From: Rheinheimera maricola
GTDB taxonomy: Bacteria > Pseudomonadota > Gammaproteobacteria > Enterobacterales > Alteromonadaceae
Length of the DNA stretch: 59,691 nucleotides
Direction of reading: 5' to 3'
Assembly: GCF_016918075.2 (NCBI RefSeq)
Contig: NZ_JAERPS020000011.1
Span: forward strand, 1-59,691
Shown: positions 52,460-59,691 of the stretch, piece after piece
How positions within the stretch are numbered: the first letter of the stretch is position 1
Layout: each line of letters begins with the position of its first letter
Position numbers and translations under genes: made by a program
The notes under the pieces: model-generated
Databases searched by the model: none
What the model saw: only the letters and a program-made list of their open reading frames with translations
What the model was told of the DNA's origin: nothing

Positions 52460-52608
52460 TGCATATTGGCGACAGCCACCGCGCCGATGTGATCGGTGCA
52501 TTAAATGCCGGTTGTCAGGCCACCTGGCTGGATCATTATGGTAGTGTTGTACCGGTGCTACCGCATCTGAGGTTCAACCATATTGGGCAACTTAATGCGT
52601 TGCTTTGA
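52460..52608 (+). pseudogene. Displaced yigB 3' end, copy 2
   Basis: The first 107 bp are identical to yigB 49652-49758 apart from three substitutions, and encode 'HIGDSHRADVIGALNAGCQA' and onward. Then the sequence diverges abruptly to 'HLRFNHIGQLNALL' and a TGA at 52606. The stop region overlaps the end of the minus-strand gene at 52592. This is the yigB end nearest uvrD. Confidence 0.9.
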
Positions 52609-54010
52609 CGTTACTGGCTTGCGCTACCGCCGTAGCCATCGCCTGCCGGTAATCTGCAGCATAATGTTGTTGATCGGCATGATTTAAGCCAACGGAGTTT
52701 TGCTGTAACAGCGAAGACTGGAAACGACTATCAACCAGCAGCGCATTAAGGCTATGAATAAGTTGCACGGTTTCCGCGCTGTGATTGCAAGCAAGATATA
52801 CCGGTAGAGATGCTATCGTTTCTGCCAGCGTGAAGCTAACGAAGTTATTGGCGTTTGCTACATCGTCCAAGCCAAATCGGAACATTAGCGGATATAACCA
52901 AAGCGCATCAACTCTGCCTCGCTGCAACAGACTAACCGAAGTGTCAAACCGCGTCAGGGGCAAAAAGTGATGCCTTGTGGCCGGCGATTGTTGCTCATTA
53001 CCCATAATGTTTGGCTGCAATGTCTCTAACGAGGCTAATTTAATGTCTGGTATGGTTTTCAATAGTTGCTGAAATGACAGCGACGGTTCGGTAGCGGACA
53101 ATACATTCAACGAAGTTAAAAGCGGGTTATCTTTGGCAATATAAAGCCTGGAGCCAAGATAAACCTGAGTAGGCAAAGAATATAACAGGCCAACGCGATC
53201 AGCTCGCTTACGGAAGTTAACAATACAGGCAGGCTCTGGCTGTTGCAGTTTCTCAGTAGCATCAAAAACCGATGTCACTACTGGCTTTAGTGTTAGTGTA
53301 GTTATGTGTTGATGCAAAGACGAAAAAAACGCCAAATCTTCTGCCGATTCCTGCAGTAAATACTCCTCTGGATTAAACGATTTAGCAATCAACTGAATGG
53401 TAACAGGCTGTGCCGCTTCACGCTGCTTAACGTTGGTATCGGCCTTGTTAGTATCTGCGGTAAATTCGGCTTTTAACGCTGTGGTTCTCATCGCCAGGCG
53501 AATATGACGGCCAGCATAAAGCGTACGTCGATACAATTGTGATTTGATATCATGCTGAAATATCCCCGCGGCAGATTCAACAATAATGTCATATCGCTTT
53601 GCCTGTAACAGCGAATAAACGTTACTGTCTTCCGGGATTAAATGTATCCCTTTGTCGGCCAGCATATAATCACGCGTCAACTGGCCTATATTGACAGCCG
53701 ACTGCGGAGTATATTCCTGTAAAGACAATGCAATCAGCGCCGGGATATATCCGACAGTAATGTCACTAAATTGCCAAAACGCAAATGGCTCTCTTGTAGT
53801 TAGTAGCAGGTCGGCACTAGCCTGCTCGTTAGTCTCTGTAACGCTAACGCCCGCGGCATTAAATGTTGCTACACGCTGCATAAGGCTGCGTCGCTCTTGC
53901 TGTGAGATAACAACACCGGGAGTGTCAAATGCCAGCGTTAGTGTCATACCTTGCGCCGCAGGTAAAACAATAAACAGCAATACTAATATCGTTCTAACCT
54001 TTAGCATCAA
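52592..54010 (-). CDS. Periplasmic substrate-binding-like protein
   Basis: A 472-residue exported protein with a signal peptide (about 1-21). The layout recalls periplasmic substrate-binding proteins of the SBP_bac_3 type, with two lobe-like parts: an N-terminal half ('LAFDTPGVVISQQERRSLMQRVATF', 'TVGYIPALIALSL') and a C-terminal half ('CIVNFRKRADRVGLLYSLPTQVYLGSRLYIAKDNPLL' with 'SVSLLQRGRVDALWLYPLM'). No sensor or transporter genes are adjacent, so ligand and partner are unknown. Its 3' end overlaps the displaced yigB 3' end by 17 bp. Confidence 0.6.
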   Translation of the reverse strand: MMLKVRTILVLLFIVLPAAQGMTLTLAFDTPGVVISQQERRSLMQRVATFNAAGVSVTETNEQASADLLLTTREPFAFWQFSDITVGYIPALIALSLQEYTPQSAVNIGQLTRDYMLADKGIHLIPEDSNVYSLLQAKRYDIIVESAAGIFQHDIKSQLYRRTLYAGRHIRLAMRTTALKAEFTADTNKADTNVKQREAAQPVTIQLIAKSFNPEEYLLQESAEDLAFFSSLHQHITTLTLKPVVTSVFDATEKLQQPEPACIVNFRKRADRVGLLYSLPTQVYLGSRLYIAKDNPLLTSLNVLSATEPSLSFQQLLKTIPDIKLASLETLQPNIMGNEQQSPATRHHFLPLTRFDTSVSLLQRGRVDALWLYPLMFRFGLDDVANANNFVSFTLAETIASLPVYLACNHSAETVQLIHSLNALLVDSRFQSSLLQQNSVGLNHADQQHYAADYRQAMATAVAQASNVKATH

Positions 54011-54397
54011 TTATCCTGTTGTCTGGCATAGCCACCAGTGAAACGACTTAACCCAATAATAGCACTGCTGCAGAAATCACCCGCTGTTGTATCGCGGATT
54101 TTCTGTGGTCCAACATATATATGAGACAAACCAAATTAGCTAAGGCACAGGCAGGCGCGCTTCACGCTATTAAATAAACTAACTTATATTGGCATCCATC
54201 AATATTGGCTTAGAACGTGCAAATGGCATAGTCGAGCACAAGACGCTAAACATCAACTTAATAAGACACATATTGAACATGTCGCTTTGCTATAGAACAC
54301 ACAACTGGTTATTTATCCACTAAAACCGATCTGCTTTACTTGGCGCAAGACGCTGGGCTGCTATAATGGCCGCCATTATGCTTAGCGAGACTTTCTG
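54011..54397 (+). promoter_or_regulatory. Intergenic region with uvrD promoter
   Basis: A promoter-like pair TTGGCG (54340-54345) and TATAAT (54362-54367) with a 16-bp spacer lies 31 bp before the uvrD start. I see no LexA box. The rest of the 387-bp gap has no gene that I can support. Confidence 0.5.
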
Positions 54398-56569
54398 ATG
54401 GATGTATCTTACCTGCTAGACGGGCTGAACGACAAACAACGCGATGCGGTGGCGGCATCCCCGCAACACATGCTGGTGCTGGCCGGGGCCGGCAGTGGTA
54501 AAACCCGCGTGCTGGTGCATCGTTTAGCCTGGTTAATGCAGGTAGAGCGGGTGGCGCCTTTCAGTTTGCTGGCAGTGACCTTTACCAACAAGGCCTCGCA
54601 GGAAATGCGCGGCCGGATTGAGAGCACCATAGGCGTTAGCTTAAACAACCTGTGGATGGGTACCTTTCACGGTTTGTCGCACCGCATGCTGCGCGCGCAT
54701 TATCAGGAGGCCGGTTTACCGCAGGGCTTCCAAATAATCGACAGCGACGATCAGTACCGGCTGGTTAAGCGGGTATTAAAAGCACTGAACCTGGATGAAA
54801 AACACTGGCCGCCAAAGCAGATACAGTGGTTTATTAATGCCCGAAAAGATGATGGCCTGCGTCCGGGTATGATAGACGCCAGTGGTGATTTTAGCCTGCA
54901 GCAAATGGTAAAAATTTATGCTGCTTATCAGGATATGTGTGACCGCGCCGGTTTAGTTGACTTTGCTGAGATACTGCTGCGCAGCTTCGAGCTGTTAAAG
55001 AAAAGCGCCGAGGTGCGTAGCCATTATCAGCAACGTTTCCGTCATATTTTGGTAGACGAGTTTCAGGATACCAACGCCATTCAATACCAGTGGTTACGCT
55101 TACTGGCTGGCAGCAGTGCCAAGGTAATGATAGTCGGTGATGACGACCAATCTATTTACGGCTGGCGAGGTGCCCGGGTAGAGAATATCCAAACCTTCTT
55201 AAAAGACTTCCCCGATGTAGATACCGTAAGGCTGGAGCAAAACTATCGCTCTACCGACACCATCCTAAAAGCCGCCAATGCCGTTATTGCCAATAACACC
55301 GGTCGGCTGGGAAAGGATTTATGGACCGACGGCGCCCAGGGCGAAGTGATATCACAGTACACCGCCTTTAACGAGCTGGACGAGGCGCGCTTTATTGTCG
55401 GCCGCATCCGTGACTGGCACAAACAAGGCGACCGCTTAAGCGAAGCCGCCATTTTATATCGTAATAACGCCCAATCACGGGTACTGGAAGAAGCCTTAAT
55501 CCAGGAAGGCCTGCATTACCGCATCTACGGTGGCCTGCGCTTCTATGAACGGCAGGAAATTAAAGATGCGCTGGCTTACCTGCGTTTACTAAATAACCGC
55601 CAGGACGACGCTGCACTGGAGCGCATTGTTAACACCCCGGTGCGCGGCATTGGCGACACTACCTTAAACAAGGTGCGTGAGTATGCTCGCGCCCAGCAGC
55701 AAACGCTGTGGCAAAGTTTGCAGCAAATGTTAGCGCAAAAACAACTGACCGGCCGTGCCGCCTCTGCCATCGACAACTTTATGCAGTTAATTGAGCAGCT
55801 ACATAACCAGGTAACAGAGCTACCGCTGCATGAGCAAGCCGAGCATGCCATTAAGCAGTCTGGTTTATATGCCATGTATCAGGCAGAAAAAGGCGAAAAA
55901 GCCGAAACACGGATAGAAAATTTAAACGAACTGATCACTGCCTGCCAGAACTTCGATGAGCGCCGCGCTGAGGATATGACACCATTGGCAGCGTTTCTAT
56001 CGCAAGCTGCGCTGGAAGCCGGTGAATATCAGGCTGAAGAGCATTCTGATGCGGTGCAGTTAATGACATTACACAGCGCCAAAGGGCTGGAGTTTCCGTT
56101 AGTATTTATTTGCGGCCTGGAGGAGGGCATGTTCCCCAGCCAGCAAAGCGGTGACGACCCTACCCGGCTGGAGGAAGAGCGTCGCTTGTGTTATGTCGGT
56201 ATGACGCGGGCAATGAAAAAGCTGTATTTAACCCACGCCGAGAGCCGTCGTCTATATGGCCAGGAGCAATACCATAAGCCGTCACGCTTTATCCGCGAGA
56301 TACCAGCCGAATATGTAGAAGAAATTCGCCTCACTACTCAGGTTAGCCGGCCGACGCAATTTAACCGCTTTGGCAGCGCCGCATCGCATGTTGCATTTGA
56401 AAATACCGGCTTTAAGCTGGGCCAGCGGGTGTTGCACGATAAGTTCGGTGAAGGCACAGTGCTAAACTATGAAGGCACTGGCAGTCAGTCGCGTATTCAA
56501 GTGAATTTTGACGGCCTGGGTAGCAAATGGTTAGTGACAGCTTATGCCCGTTTACAGGCCATTGGTTAA
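54398..56569 (+). CDS. uvrD: DNA helicase II
   Basis: A 723-residue superfamily 1 helicase for nucleotide excision and mismatch repair. All motifs are present: 'LAGAGSGKTRVLVHR' (Walker A), 'VTFTNKASQEMRGRI', 'LVDEFQDTNAIQYQWL' (Walker B), 'VGDDDQSIYGWRGA' (motif III), 'LEQNYRS', 'LMTLHSAKGLEFPLVFI' and 'RLCYVGMTRA', plus a C-terminal 'GQRVLHDKFGEGTVLNYEG' domain. Start ATG at 54398. It is directly followed by tmcA without a gap. Confidence 0.98.
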   Translation: MDVSYLLDGLNDKQRDAVAASPQHMLVLAGAGSGKTRVLVHRLAWLMQVERVAPFSLLAVTFTNKASQEMRGRIESTIGVSLNNLWMGTFHGLSHRMLRAHYQEAGLPQGFQIIDSDDQYRLVKRVLKALNLDEKHWPPKQIQWFINARKDDGLRPGMIDASGDFSLQQMVKIYAAYQDMCDRAGLVDFAEILLRSFELLKKSAEVRSHYQQRFRHILVDEFQDTNAIQYQWLRLLAGSSAKVMIVGDDDQSIYGWRGARVENIQTFLKDFPDVDTVRLEQNYRSTDTILKAANAVIANNTGRLGKDLWTDGAQGEVISQYTAFNELDEARFIVGRIRDWHKQGDRLSEAAILYRNNAQSRVLEEALIQEGLHYRIYGGLRFYERQEIKDALAYLRLLNNRQDDAALERIVNTPVRGIGDTTLNKVREYARAQQQTLWQSLQQMLAQKQLTGRAASAIDNFMQLIEQLHNQVTELPLHEQAEHAIKQSGLYAMYQAEKGEKAETRIENLNELITACQNFDERRAEDMTPLAAFLSQAALEAGEYQAEEHSDAVQLMTLHSAKGLEFPLVFICGLEEGMFPSQQSGDDPTRLEEERRLCYVGMTRAMKKLYLTHAESRRLYGQEQYHKPSRFIREIPAEYVEEIRLTTQVSRPTQFNRFGSAASHVAFENTGFKLGQRVLHDKFGEGTVLNYEGTGSQSRIQVNFDGLGSKWLVTAYARLQAIG

Positions 56570-58654
56570 ATGGCGACAACAGCGTTGTTTGCCCAGATAC
56601 AACAATGGCAGCAGCAAGCGGCTACACTGCACATTCGCCTGCCGGTAGTGTGGCAGGGAGACAGCGCTGAGATACTAAGCACTACCCAACAGTGGATATC
56701 TGAGCTTAACAATACCATTTACTGGATTGGCGAGCAGGCTCCGGCTAACGCCATTCAACTGAGCAAAAAGCATAATTATCAATTACTGGGCAGTGAATGC
56801 GAGTTTTTGGTCATTAATGCTTTTAGTGGCTTTGACGCTGATTTAATTGCAGCCTCAGCAGGCTGTATTAAAGCTGGTGGTATCTGGCTATTGCTGTGTC
56901 CTCCTTTTGCCAATTGGCAACAGCAGGCCAACCCGGCCCATAAAAGCTTGCTGCCCTTCCCTCTGGATGCAAGTAGCCACCAGGGCCATTTTCTACACTT
57001 TTTTTGTAGTCAGCTACAGCAGCAAAATGTGCTGATGCTCGAGCATCATACAGTAACACAACAACTTAACTGGCCTGACGCCGCGCAACCCATGCAAGCC
57101 GTCGGTCCATGCATTACTGCAGACCAGCAAACCGCTGTTGCTGCCATCCAACATGTAATTAGCGGCCATCGCCGCAGGCCGCTGGTACTAACCGCAGACC
57201 GCGGACGAGGTAAGTCCGCAGCACTTGGCATTGCTGCTGCCACATTAGCACAGCAACAAAAATGCATTTTGCTTACCGCACCATCACCACAGGCTGCGCA
57301 AACCGCATTGAACCACTTTGCTCAGCTTACCTCGCCAGCGTTACAGCAACAATTGCGCTTTGTGCCTTTTGACCAACTGCTCAACGGCGAGGACAAGGCC
57401 GATTTGTTGCTGGTAGATGAAGCGGCTGCAATTCCAACACCGGTACTGCAAAAGTTAGCACAACGCTTTAGTCGTATTGCGTTTGCCAGCACGGAGCATG
57501 GCTATGAAGGCACTGGCCGTGGATTTCAACTGCGTTTTCAGCAGCACCTTGAAACACATTACCCCGGCTGGAAAAAGCTGCATCTGCAACAACCCATCCG
57601 ATACCAAGCTGCTGATCCATTAGAGCAATTGATTTTTAATTGTTTTTTGCTAAAGCAAAACTCAACACTGCCTACTTTTTCCGCGGAGCAGAGCCTTAGC
57701 TTTGCCGTATACCAAGCAACAAATTGGCTGCACGACCCGGTAAAACTACAACAAGTGTTCAGCTTACTAAGCTTGGCGCATTATCAAACCCAGGTAAAAG
57801 ATCTCGCTTCACTGCTTGATAACCCGCAGCTACAGGTCATGACACTGGAGCAAAAAGGGCAAGTACTAGCCTGCGCCATGATCAGCACAGAAGGCAACAT
57901 AGCGGGCGACCTAGCCCAGCAGATATATTTTGGTGAACGTCGGGTACAAGGCCACTTACTGGCACAAAGCCTGGCATTTCATCTGGCACGCCCAGAACTG
58001 GCAGAACTCACACTATGGCGTGTAATGCGTATTGCCGTTCAACCCACGCTGCAGCGTCAGCAACTTGGCTCGCAGTTGCTACAGTTTGTTGCAGCACAAG
58101 CACAACAACGCAAAGTCAATTTCCTCGGCACAAGTTTTGGTGTTAATCAAGAATTACTGCGGTTTTGGCAACAGAACGATTTTATAGCCGTGCGGTTGGG
58201 CCATAGTAGTGATAAAGCCAGTGCAGAACACTCTATTCTAATGGTACGTGGAGTCATCAGCGATATTCAACAACTGCGTACCATGCAGCAGCAATTTCGT
58301 CGGGCACTTTATTTTTCTCTGCAGCATTATCCACAGTTAGACACAGCATTAGTGCTTGCTTTGGTGTGTCCACCAGCTAATAACACGCTGTCGCCGTCCG
58401 AACTTGAACAACTGCACTTATTTGCCGCCGGCAAACGGCCATATGAACTGATAAGTCATCTTTTGTTAAGCTGGTTTAACCTGCACTACAATCAGCTTAC
58501 CAGAGCATTGCAACTGCAACTGGCTGCATTATTGTGGCAACGACACGACTGGCAGCAGCTGCTACAACAGTTCGGTTTTTACAGCAGCAAAGCCATGCTG
58601 GCCAATATTGCCGAACAACTGCTACAAAGTGGCTTGCTGCTTCCAAACAGCTGA
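56570..58654 (+). CDS. tmcA: tRNA(Met) cytidine acetyltransferase
   Basis: A 694-residue enzyme that makes N4-acetylcytidine at the wobble position of elongator tRNA-Met, using ATP and acetyl-CoA. The helicase-like part has 'TADRGRGKSAALGIAA' (P-loop) and 'LLLVDEAAAIPTPVL' (Walker B), the GNAT part 'VMRIAVQPTLQRQQLGSQLLQF', and a C-terminal helical tRNA-binding region. E. coli TmcA is 671 residues. ATG at 56570 follows the uvrD TAA immediately, so the two are translated together. Confidence 0.95.
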   Translation: MATTALFAQIQQWQQQAATLHIRLPVVWQGDSAEILSTTQQWISELNNTIYWIGEQAPANAIQLSKKHNYQLLGSECEFLVINAFSGFDADLIAASAGCIKAGGIWLLLCPPFANWQQQANPAHKSLLPFPLDASSHQGHFLHFFCSQLQQQNVLMLEHHTVTQQLNWPDAAQPMQAVGPCITADQQTAVAAIQHVISGHRRRPLVLTADRGRGKSAALGIAAATLAQQQKCILLTAPSPQAAQTALNHFAQLTSPALQQQLRFVPFDQLLNGEDKADLLLVDEAAAIPTPVLQKLAQRFSRIAFASTEHGYEGTGRGFQLRFQQHLETHYPGWKKLHLQQPIRYQAADPLEQLIFNCFLLKQNSTLPTFSAEQSLSFAVYQATNWLHDPVKLQQVFSLLSLAHYQTQVKDLASLLDNPQLQVMTLEQKGQVLACAMISTEGNIAGDLAQQIYFGERRVQGHLLAQSLAFHLARPELAELTLWRVMRIAVQPTLQRQQLGSQLLQFVAAQAQQRKVNFLGTSFGVNQELLRFWQQNDFIAVRLGHSSDKASAEHSILMVRGVISDIQQLRTMQQQFRRALYFSLQHYPQLDTALVLALVCPPANNTLSPSELEQLHLFAAGKRPYELISHLLLSWFNLHYNQLTRALQLQLAALLWQRHDWQQLLQQFGFYSSKAMLANIAEQLLQSGLLLPNS

Positions 58655-58728
58655 TCAAACCAGTATTCACTTTCTTTTTCTCGACACTCAGGCTAAGGTG
58701 CGGCCTACATTTTGTGAGTCCTACATTT

Positions 58729-59538
58729 ATGCATAAAGCTTTATCACTTTTAATTGCGCTTACCGTCACTCCGGCTATAGCGAACAGTTATTCAAATTCG
58801 GAAAAGCGCACCCTACAGGCCGCCGTTAGCAGTGCTTTGCATTCTGCAGAGATCACCCGCTACTATCAGCAATGTAAAGAGCAACCTGAAGATGATTCAG
58901 CCTCTGTTGTTATTACAGACAAAGATCAAGCTCGCTTGTTGGCATTGCTACAGCAGAAAATACACAGTCAAAATATCACGCAATTGTTGGCGGCAGATCC
59001 TCGGACTACCCAAAACGCGACTAATAAATTAATCAAGCCGGCAAACTGTGACGATCTAAAGGGCATACAAGCCCTGTTGGATAGCTACGAGGTGGCGCTG
59101 TTTGCTCTGGACCTGGCATTACCCTTAGAGAAACCTTTAGGGCAAAAAATTTATACGGCAAAGTCACGTTCAAATGCGGAACAAAACGATATTCAGCAAC
59201 TTATTGCCCGTAGCCATGCCATTGCACTGGTTAGTGTGGTAGATAAACAACAGCTCACTGCAGTGCAACAAGCTAATTATTTGCATCCGGATTATACCAG
59301 TCGCTATGTTTTTAAAGTTCAACATGGTTGGCGTGGTAATATTTCGCAATACCTGGGTATGCATATATATGTCGACGATAAAAATATCGATAAAACGACT
59401 AAGCAGTGGTTAATATTTCTCGATAAAAACGGCCACTTTATTACAACTGTTCCAGGTTACAAAGCTGGCGATCATATGAAGAAATTGCAACAAGCCGAAT
59501 GGCGTTACGATGTACACGGAAATTTGCACCGTAACTAA
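58729..59538 (+). CDS. Exported protein of unknown function
   Basis: A 269-residue protein with a signal peptide ('MHKALSLLIALTVTPAIA'). The mature part has an N-terminal helical half with a conserved-looking Cys pair ('YQQCKEQPEDD' and 'PANCDDL') and a C-terminal beta-rich domain, 'YVFKVQHGWRGNISQYLGMHIYVDD', as in proteins that respond to or bind cell-surface components; I do not recognise the family. The frame is open upstream into tmcA, but ATG at 58729 fits the signal peptide. A good terminator follows. Confidence 0.65.
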   Translation: MHKALSLLIALTVTPAIANSYSNSEKRTLQAAVSSALHSAEITRYYQQCKEQPEDDSASVVITDKDQARLLALLQQKIHSQNITQLLAADPRTTQNATNKLIKPANCDDLKGIQALLDSYEVALFALDLALPLEKPLGQKIYTAKSRSNAEQNDIQQLIARSHAIALVSVVDKQQLTAVQQANYLHPDYTSRYVFKVQHGWRGNISQYLGMHIYVDDKNIDKTTKQWLIFLDKNGHFITTVPGYKAGDHMKKLQQAEWRYDVHGNLHRN

Positions 59539-59540
59539 TT

Positions 59541-59564
59541 AAGCCCGCATAGCGGGCTTTTTTA
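59541..59564 (+). terminator. Rho-independent terminator
   Basis: AAGCCCGC-ATA-GCGGGCTT followed by TTTTTT, 3 bp after the stop of the exported-protein gene. Confidence 0.88.
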
Positions 59565-59649
59565 TACCTAACAACCCAGCCTCTCATCTAACCTTAAAAT
59601 ACACGCGCAGCGCTGTAGGTTATGTAACGGTGCGCCGCGAGGCGCTTCA

Positions 59650-59690
59650 ACGCAAAAAGGCCTACCGGTGAGGGTAGGCCTTTTGCGTGA
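59650..59690. terminator. Long hairpin at the window edge, probable terminator
   Basis: ACGCAAAAAGGCCTACC pairs with GGTAGGCCTTTTGCGT around a short loop. It probably terminates a gene entering from beyond the window; the two adjacent terminators suggest convergent transcription. Confidence 0.55.
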
Positions 59691-59691
59691 A

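Noticed and set aside
1..59691. CRISPR arrays, tRNA or rRNA genes
   Set aside because: No regularly spaced short repeats and no cloverleaf or rRNA-like sequence seen by eye; the repeats present are attC sites, Rhs-associated repeats and gene duplications.

Overview
The window looks like the chromosome of a free-living gammaproteobacterium of the Alteromonadales / Rheinheimera-Alishewanella-Arsukibacterium kind. This rests on the gene order (cyaY, lptM, lysA, dapF, DUF484, xerC, yigB, uvrD, and hemCDXY), the many exported proteins, two GlyGly-CTERM (rhombosortase-type) substrates and c-di-GMP/two-component signalling. The genus is an inference from content; no rRNA or tRNA is present to fix it.

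Layout. (1) 1-4440 is an array of integron gene cassettes, all on the + strand: AT-rich, promoter-poor small genes separated by attC sites. They include a DUF4279 protein, a SMI1/KNR4 protein, a GrpB-like protein and, unusually, short proteins that resemble parts of FliF (ring domain) and MreB (N-terminal lobe). The integrase is not in the window. (2) 4582-8680 holds two small envelope proteins and a frameshifted FG-GAP/VCBS-repeat GlyGly-CTERM exoprotein. (3) 8702-23999 is housekeeping and signalling: metC, an EAL phosphodiesterase, a propeller-type hybrid sensor kinase with its LuxR-type regulator, a 1725-residue secreted subtilase, a class II aldolase-like protein, and ubiD-ferredoxin-fre. 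(4) 24060-32207 is a disturbed zone. A TonB-like gene plus a thioesterase gene is present twice, the second thioesterase being a wreck. Between the copies lie two orphan Rhs tip/immunity modules with a 97%-identical 403-bp core, each bracketed by a palindromic repeat, plus insertion-sequence debris. (5) 32302-34827 has two adjacent cyanophycinase-like S51 peptidases. (6) 35171-44521 is a conserved core: HDG-type glycosylase, hemY-hemX-hemD-hemC, a carboxylesterase and cyaY on the minus strand, diverging from lptM-lysA-dapF-DUF484-xerC. (7) 44522-54397 interrupts the usual xerC-yigB-uvrD order with minus-strand cargo: three members of an unrecognised secreted CxxC family, a DoxX/LysR divergent pair, and exported proteins. 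The 3' end of yigB occurs three times here (one intact gene, two displaced 3' ends), which marks a recombination hotspot. (8) 54398-59538 has uvrD, tmcA and an exported protein.

The main points of interest are the yigB 3'-end hotspot, the Rhs tip modules, the FliF-like and MreB-like cassettes, and the unnamed CxxC secreted family. All calls come from reading motifs and repeats by eye; no database search was run.
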